IMG/VR virus record: IMGVR_UViG_3300020497_000007
Coordinates: 1-28,066 of that record
Length of the DNA stretch: 28,066 nt
Strand: one strand, 5' to 3'
Source of the DNA: a virus
Shown: positions 23,009 through 28,066 of the stretch, piece by piece
Numbering within the stretch: the stretch's first letter is position 1
How the letters are laid out: every line of letters begins with the position of its first letter
Made by a program: the position numbers and the translations under genes
The notes under the pieces: generated by a model
Told to the model about the DNA's origin: nothing
The model's input: only the letters and a program-made list of their open reading frames with translations
Database searches by the model: none

Positions 23009-26000
23009 TGGCGACAAAATATAAAGTAATTGGGAATAATTTTAATGAATCGTTAGTTGGATTACAATTCGCAGCTGAAAATGGAACACCCTTGTTTACC
23101 ATAGGTAATTTTCAGTTAGAAACAACACTTACTGAAAAAGAGAATAAAACTTATAATATAGGTGAGGCTTCTGATTATTATACTTTAACTGATTTAGGTG
23201 AAACAACTCAGGAAGATAATACATTAAGAAAAAATAAGACAAGATTAAATTTAAACCCAGATTATACAAATCCTAAAAGTTATTCGTATTTTGGTTCTAT
23301 TAAAGAATATTTTAGGGTTAATGTTGAAGGTATTATACAACAATGGCCAGCGTCAATTTATGTTGACAAAGTTTTTAATAATACAACCGGTAACACCGTA
23401 GAAAATTATACTTATAATCCAATATTAAAAAAATCTAATTTTAAAGTTAATAATAATTACTTTAATAATACCTTTGATATTAAATATACTAGTCAATATA
23501 CTACTAGTAGTAATCTTGATAATAAGTTAAGAAATTTAAATGTTGAATATGGTAGATATACAATTTTTTATGAAGGTATAGAATACCCTATTACAAATTT
23601 TACTGGATCAACATTATTCTCAAATGATTATGTTTATTTTGAGGTTGATGGGAATCCATTTCCATTAGTTACAGGAACAACATTGTCGAGTAATTATCAT
23701 ATCAAACCTAATAGTGTTGAAGTAGAAACTTTCTTTTCATCATTATCAGATTTATCTTATGAATTATTAAATAGGTATGTAGTACCGGTGAATACAATTA
23801 AGTTTACTTACATTAGTGAATCAACCGGTGGACCATTTGACGTTGTTGTTAATAGGGAATACACTTGGCCAGTAGTTGATGGTTATAATATTGACATAAC
23901 CACAACTTTATTTGATACCTATTTAACATCAATTTATGAGTTTTGTGATTATTTTGATGAGAATGACACTAACATTATGAATAGAATGTTGGTAGCTGAT
24001 TCTATTAATAAGTTAAATACTATTAGAAGAGGTGATGGTAGTGAAGATGAGAATGACGCTGAAAAGGTATCTAAATTAATTAATATCTACGCTAGAGAAT
24101 TTGATGAAGTAAAAAAATATATGGATGGGATTTCTACTATTAGAAATGTCACTTATAATAAAAACGCTAATACACCGGATAGTTTAGTTAAAGATGTGGC
24201 TAAAACATTTGGTTGGGAATTATTAACACCAATGTCAGATGTTAATTTAATATCAAGTTTTATTCCAACTAAATCTGTATACTCTGGTTATACTATAAAT
24301 TATTCAAAATATGATGCTGAAGTAGAATTTTGGAGAAGACTAATTATGAATACCACCCACTTATGGAAAAGTAAGGGTAGTAGAAAAGCGATAGAATTTT
24401 TATTTCAATATATTGGATCACCAGAACAGTTAGTTAGTTTTAATGAATATGTCTATGTCGCTAAAAAACCACTTAATGTTGAATTATTTAAAGTAATTAT
24501 AAAACAACTTACAGGTACTGATGATATTAGTATATATAATTTAGATGAAGAAGGTTTCCCTAAAATATTACCAGAAACTCCATACAATTATTACCAATCA
24601 AATGGTTTATGGTATAGAGAGACTAGTGGTAATAACGCGGGTATAGATATATTAGATGGTAATAATCCACATACTGGTCCGTATGACGCGGGTAAAAATT
24701 ATTTAAACCAATTTAGGTCATTAATCGGATCATTTAGTTCTTATACACAAAATAATGGTTCTACAATTAGAATCACTAATGAGTATATTGAATTTAGTAA
24801 TTTATTTAAAAACTATTCCAATGGATTAATTAATGATTATTCTGGACAAGTTTATTTAGAAGATTATAATGTGGATGGGAAACCAAATTTATGTTTTAGT
24901 GTTAGTGGTACAGTAATTACTGACCCTGACCCTCAGTATGTTTTAGGTATATGTGGTTGTCCAATTGGTGTTAGTGATCACGCTTTAATGTTAGGTTTCA
25001 AAAAAGAAACTACTTTAAAACCTTGTGTGGTACAAAGTACTGGTGAAACTGTATCAATGGGTAGATGTCAATTTGAATATCAAACAATAACTAATGAACC
25101 ACCAATTATATTATTTTCTAGTACAACTAACTCATCGGTATCATTAGTGGCGAGGGAATGTTGTACATCAACAGTGATACCATTAAAGGGTAATGTTCAA
25201 ACATCACCACCAACATGGATTAGTGTTGGGGAGGGTTTGGGTTATTGTTATTGGGATAAAACTTGTGGCGAATTAACTATATACGCTGTTGATGATGATA
25301 ATAAAATTATTTTTATTAATGGTAATGGTATTATTGGTACTACTAGTGCTGAGTTACAACAAAATGAAGGTGGAATTTTTAATTGTTGTAGTTATTTTGG
25401 TGGTACTTATGACTCAAAATCTGATACTTGTAATTTAAGTATAGTAACAACTACTACTGATAGTACTACCGGTGCGACATGTCAATTAAACATTATAAAA
25501 GATATTAATGATGATATAATTTTAAACACTGATGGCACAGTTTCTTTTACTGATGGTCAAGGTGGTATCGTAGCTGGTAATTTAGAATGTTGTAGATACA
25601 ATAGTACAAATATAACACCACTAACTTTTTGTGGTGGAAATTGTTATTGGAGTAATCCATCAAAAGATTGTGATTACTATAATGATATTAAAGTTACTCT
25701 CGGTGTTGACGGGTCTGATGGTATTTATATACTATCTGGTTCAAATGAAAATTGTTATTTTCAAGTTGAATTTGATATGTTAATAAATTTTGATTGTACA
25801 AATTTATTAAATTGTATTGGTAATAATAGTATATTGGAAAGTTTAAGTGCGTTTACGATTGACGCTACCGTGGAGTCTGCCACTGGGACTACCCCAACCA
25901 CATTACAAGTATTTCCAGCTTATCAGTTCAATATAGATAATAAACCAACCGGTATTTATTTTACTGGACGAGAAAGTAATTGTAATAGTTTAAATAATCA

Positions 26001-28066
26001 AATACTAATAGAGTTAAGTGGTAATTGTGATACGGTTACTAGTGAAACATTTAGTGCTAAATGGGTTACGGTTAAATTTAATATAAATGATTATATTGTT
26101 GGACAAAAAATAAAATTAGGGTTTAATTTTAATAATGTACCTTGTGAATTTAATTTTTTAGTTGATAATATAAAGATAGATAGACTTTGTGTCGTTACCA
26201 ATGAAGATATATTAAACTTAACAAATTCACCTGGATTTGATATCACAAGGATTGTAGATAACAAAAAATCTTGGGATTATACAGAAACTATGGTTAAACG
26301 TACCGTAGATTATTTAGATTTTAGAGAAACGTCTTATTATGAAAAAGATAGTAGATTATTACTTAATTCAAAAGAAGTTGACTTAACATTAGATGCGGCT
26401 CAAGCGATTGATAACGATGTGTTATGTTATATAAGAAAAAATGATTGTTTTTTTACCGGCAACACAGGTACAACAATTAGTGATCCTTACCTTAACGTAT
26501 TTAAAACAGAAATTGATGTTATTGATGATGTTAATGAGTTTAAAAATTTTGTTTTAACAAGATTAATAGACCCAAAAAGTAGACAAGTAATTAGATCATA
26601 CCCATTATTGAGATATCTTTTTGATAAGTATTTAAATCTTTGTGGTATGAATACTTGTGATAATTTAGGTAATCAATATAATTACGATTCATTACAAAAT
26701 TTTATTGATTTAATTGGTGATTATTGGATTAATTTGGTGGAACAATTAGTACCATCAACAAGTATATGGAAAGGTGCTACTAGGTATTATAGAAATACGG
26801 TATTTGATCAACCAAAATATAAATATAAAAATTATTCTTTATCATTTGATTGTAACCCAGATTGTGAAACAATATCTAGTCCCGGTTATGATTGTCAATT
26901 AACAATACCTGAAAGTAGTTTTAATGGAATTGTTAAAAACATTTACGCGTTAAGTAGTCCTAAAACATATGAGAGTTTAATTTATACTTGTTGGGGTAAT
27001 AGTTATGGTTATTCTACACCGAAGGGTGAAGTAGCTGTAGCAGTCCCCGCTATTAGAGGTAGATATGGTTATAATGATATAACCGATGAACCAATATTAT
27101 TAACCCCAGATCAATATGGTGTGATTGACGCTAGTTATGCTAGTGGAGTTGGAATTACTACTAGACCCATTAAATTTGTTAAAAGTCAATATGAGGGTGG
27201 TGGATTGTATTATACATTACCTGATCCAATCCTTAGTTGTCTAAGTACTAGTGGTAAGACATTAGACCTTGGGACAATAAGTGTTACCGGAGTAATTGAT
27301 GATGGACTTTCTGGTATAACTATATTTAATGAATTAGTTCTTACTGGTCAAACTATAAATGAACTAACTAATGTTGATTATAATGACATTTATAATTCAA
27401 TGATAAATGGATTCACTAATATTGGGTATACTATTACATATAGTGGTACTAGTTTAATTGTAACATCTAATAATGATAATGATTGTGGTAAAGATTTAAG
27501 TATTAATGTGTGTATTGATATTGATCTTTCATGTACATCTGGTGGTACTGATCCATCATGTGTACCTTACACATATATTGATACTATTAATTTTGATCCT
27601 AAATTACCACCAAAGTATGGTGCTTATTCACCTGTAAATAATTGTACATATGTAATATCAGATAACGCTTTAACTATTATAAGTGGTGGGACTAATGTCG
27701 GTATAATTAGTAGTGTGTTTAGTACTACTATTATGGCTGATATTATATATTGTCCAACTAATGATTCAGTCTATGTTTTAGAAACGTCACCGGCTTTTAA
27801 AGTTAGTGTAACGGATTGTACAACGAATACGATAACAAGTGTAATATCATTATCACCTAATTCGCCAGTGAGTAATATTATTTCTAATAGAATGGTTTAT
27901 AATTCAACTGATAATTTAATTTTTGTTAGTCATTATTCTGGTGTCTTAACCATTGATTGTAACACAAATACTATTGTTAATGTTATCAATAAAACTACAA
28001 TACCTTATAAGGGTTTTCAAATGACACATAATACATTAAATAACACCATTTATATTTCTAATGGTC
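23008..28066 (+). CDS. giant tail/baseplate protein with gpI/gp7-like segment, Cys-rich repeats and beta-propeller repeats (C-terminus beyond window)
   Basis: I followed this frame from the ATG at 23008 (overlapping the previous stop, TAATG) to the window edge without a stop: at least 1686 residues. Residues about 397-470 (VAKTFGWELL ... WRRLIMNTTHLWKSKGSRKAIEFLFQYIG) follow the pattern of P2 gpI-type tail proteins, where a helix with the HR.KGT..AI...L...G motif is typical. gpI is the counterpart of T4 gp7, the wedge partner of gp6. Residues about 714-900 hold Cys-rich repeats with CC and CYW..C motifs. The last ~110 residues are YVTN-like propeller repeats. Likely a wedge or tail-fibre protein; the assignment to gp7 is an inference. 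Confidence 0.82.
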   Translation, partial: MATKYKVIGNNFNESLVGLQFAAENGTPLFTIGNFQLETTLTEKENKTYNIGEASDYYTLTDLGETTQEDNTLRKNKTRLNLNPDYTNPKSYSYFGSIKEYFRVNVEGIIQQWPASIYVDKVFNNTTGNTVENYTYNPILKKSNFKVNNNYFNNTFDIKYTSQYTTSSNLDNKLRNLNVEYGRYTIFYEGIEYPITNFTGSTLFSNDYVYFEVDGNPFPLVTGTTLSSNYHIKPNSVEVETFFSSLSDLSYELLNRYVVPVNTIKFTYISESTGGPFDVVVNREYTWPVVDGYNIDITTTLFDTYLTSIYEFCDYFDENDTNIMNRMLVADSINKLNTIRRGDGSEDENDAEKVSKLINIYAREFDEVKKYMDGISTIRNVTYNKNANTPDSLVKDVAKTFGWELLTPMSDVNLISSFIPTKSVYSGYTINYSKYDAEVEFWRRLIMNTTHLWKSKGSRKAIEFLFQYIGSPEQLVSFNEYVYVAKKPLNVELFKVIIKQLTGTDDISIYNLDEEGFPKILPETPYNYYQSNGLWYRETSGNNAGIDILDGNNPHTGPYDAGKNYLNQFRSLIGSFSSYTQNNGSTIRITNEYIEFSNLFKNYSNGLINDYSGQVYLEDYNVDGKPNLCFSVSGTVITDPDPQYVLGICGCPIGVSDHALMLGFKKETTLKPCVVQSTGETVSMGRCQFEYQTITNEPPIILFSSTTNSSVSLVARECCTSTVIPLKGNVQTSPPTWISVGEGLGYCYWDKTCGELTIYAVDDDNKIIFINGNGIIGTTSAELQQNEGGIFNCCSYFGGTYDSKSDTCNLSIVTTTTDSTTGATCQLNIIKDINDDIILNTDGTVSFTDGQGGIVAGNLECCRYNSTNITPLTFCGGNCYWSNPSKDCDYYNDIKVTLGVDGSDGIYILSGSNENCYFQVEFDMLINFDCTNLLNCIGNNSILESLSAFTIDATVESATGTTPTTLQVFPAYQFNIDNKPTGIYFTGRESNCNSLNNQILIELSGNCDTVTSETFSAKWVTVKFNINDYIVGQKIKLGFNFNNVPCEFNFLVDNIKIDRLCVVTNEDILNLTNSPGFDITRIVDNKKSWDYTETMVKRTVDYLDFRETSYYEKDSRLLLNSKEVDLTLDAAQAIDNDVLCYIRKNDCFFTGNTGTTISDPYLNVFKTEIDVIDDVNEFKNFVLTRLIDPKSRQVIRSYPLLRYLFDKYLNLCGMNTCDNLGNQYNYDSLQNFIDLIGDYWINLVEQLVPSTSIWKGATRYYRNTVFDQPKYKYKNYSLSFDCNPDCETISSPGYDCQLTIPESSFNGIVKNIYALSSPKTYESLIYTCWGNSYGYSTPKGEVAVAVPAIRGRYGYNDITDEPILLTPDQYGVIDASYASGVGITTRPIKFVKSQYEGGGLYYTLPDPILSCLSTSGKTLDLGTISVTGVIDDGLSGITIFNELVLTGQTINELTNVDYNDIYNSMINGFTNIGYTITYSGTSLIVTSNNDNDCGKDLSINVCIDIDLSCTSGGTDPSCVPYTYIDTINFDPKLPPKYGAYSPVNNCTYVISDNALTIISGGTNVGIISSVFSTTIMADIIYCPTNDSVYVLETSPAFKVSVTDCTTNTITSVISLSPNSPVSNIISNRMVYNSTDNLIFVSHYSGVLTIDCNTNTIVNVINKTTIPYKGFQMTHNTLNNTIYISNG
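25147..25700 (+). repeat. degenerate Cys-rich protein repeats (CC ... CYW..C) in the giant ORF
   Basis: Three CC-centred blocks occur at about 25156 (VARECCTS), 25384 (IFNCCSYFGG) and 25585 (NLECCRYN). Two CYW blocks occur at about 25244 (YCYWDKTCGEL) and 25639 (NCYWSNPSKDC). Order and spacing suggest repeats of roughly 65-110 residues. The glycine-rich approach (EGGIFNCC, GGIVAGNLECC) is shared by two copies. Confidence 0.55.
27736..28066 (+). repeat. YVTN-like beta-propeller repeats at the window end
   Basis: Blades of about 45 residues repeat the pattern 'i.Yn...n.iyV.......v.viDc.tNtI...I'. The first has NDSVYVLETSP ... VTDCTTNTITSVI, the second has DNLIFVSHYSG ... TIDCNTNTIVNVI, and a third starts NNTIYISNG at the edge. 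The array continues outside the window. Confidence 0.65.

Noticed and set aside
20925-25735. Further TATTTATA-like strings inside structural genes (for example near 20931, 21392 and 25722)
   Set aside because: They encode ordinary Ile-Tyr codons within long genes, lack the GATATTTATAAT flanks, and a handful are expected by chance in DNA this AT-rich.
1-28066. tRNA genes, CRISPR arrays, insertion sequences or attachment sites
   Set aside because: Gaps between genes are about 110 bases or less. None holds a cloverleaf-like sequence, regularly spaced repeats, or terminal inverted repeats with a transposase.

Overview
The window reads as part of a large, lytic, T4-like (contractile-tail) bacteriophage genome whose host is probably a member of the Bacteroidota, most likely a flavobacterium-like organism. 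Evidence for a T4-like phage: gp32, UvsX, T4-type RNase H, gp41 helicase, NrdB/NrdA, gp25 and gp6 homologues follow each other on one strand. Evidence for the host: very AT-rich DNA (roughly 30% GC by eye), no convincing Shine-Dalgarno sequences, A-rich sequence before start codons, a TAnnTTTG-type promoter element, SprB-type adhesin repeats in a virion protein, and a gp32 C-terminal tip resembling a bacterial SSB tail. All genes are on the + strand, packed with gaps of about 110 bases or less, so no stretch over 300 bases lacks a gene. I see no tRNA, CRISPR array, insertion sequence or integrase.

Layout. 1-2148: the end of an M23 peptidase gene, then four small unknown or structural-looking genes, closed by a strong intrinsic terminator (2170-2198). 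2201-7290: the replication/recombination block gp32, uvsX, RNase H, an unknown 152-aa gene and the gp41/DnaB-type helicase. 7292-11465: class I ribonucleotide reductase, nrdB followed by nrdA, then a second terminator (11498-11531). 11572-13774: baseplate wedge genes gp25 and gp6. 13825-28066: a small membrane protein and six large structural genes joined by 1-11 base overlaps or very short gaps, including a 1494-aa protein with SprB repeats and an open-ended protein of at least 1686 aa with a gpI/gp7-like segment and beta-propeller repeats.

The most striking element is nrdA. The reductase large subunit is encoded as three separate polypeptides joined by two different split inteins. Split intein 1 sits directly after the active-site (thiyl) cysteine, and split intein 2 sits in the substrate-phosphate loop (PPTAS). 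The three extein pieces (419 + 180 + 170 residues) add up to a normal 769-residue NrdA with all expected catalytic residues, so a functional enzyme should need two orthogonal trans-splicing events. A second system-level signal is a recurring intergenic element, GATATTTATAAT followed by an A-rich stretch, located upstream of several transcription-unit starts; it is a candidate phage promoter.
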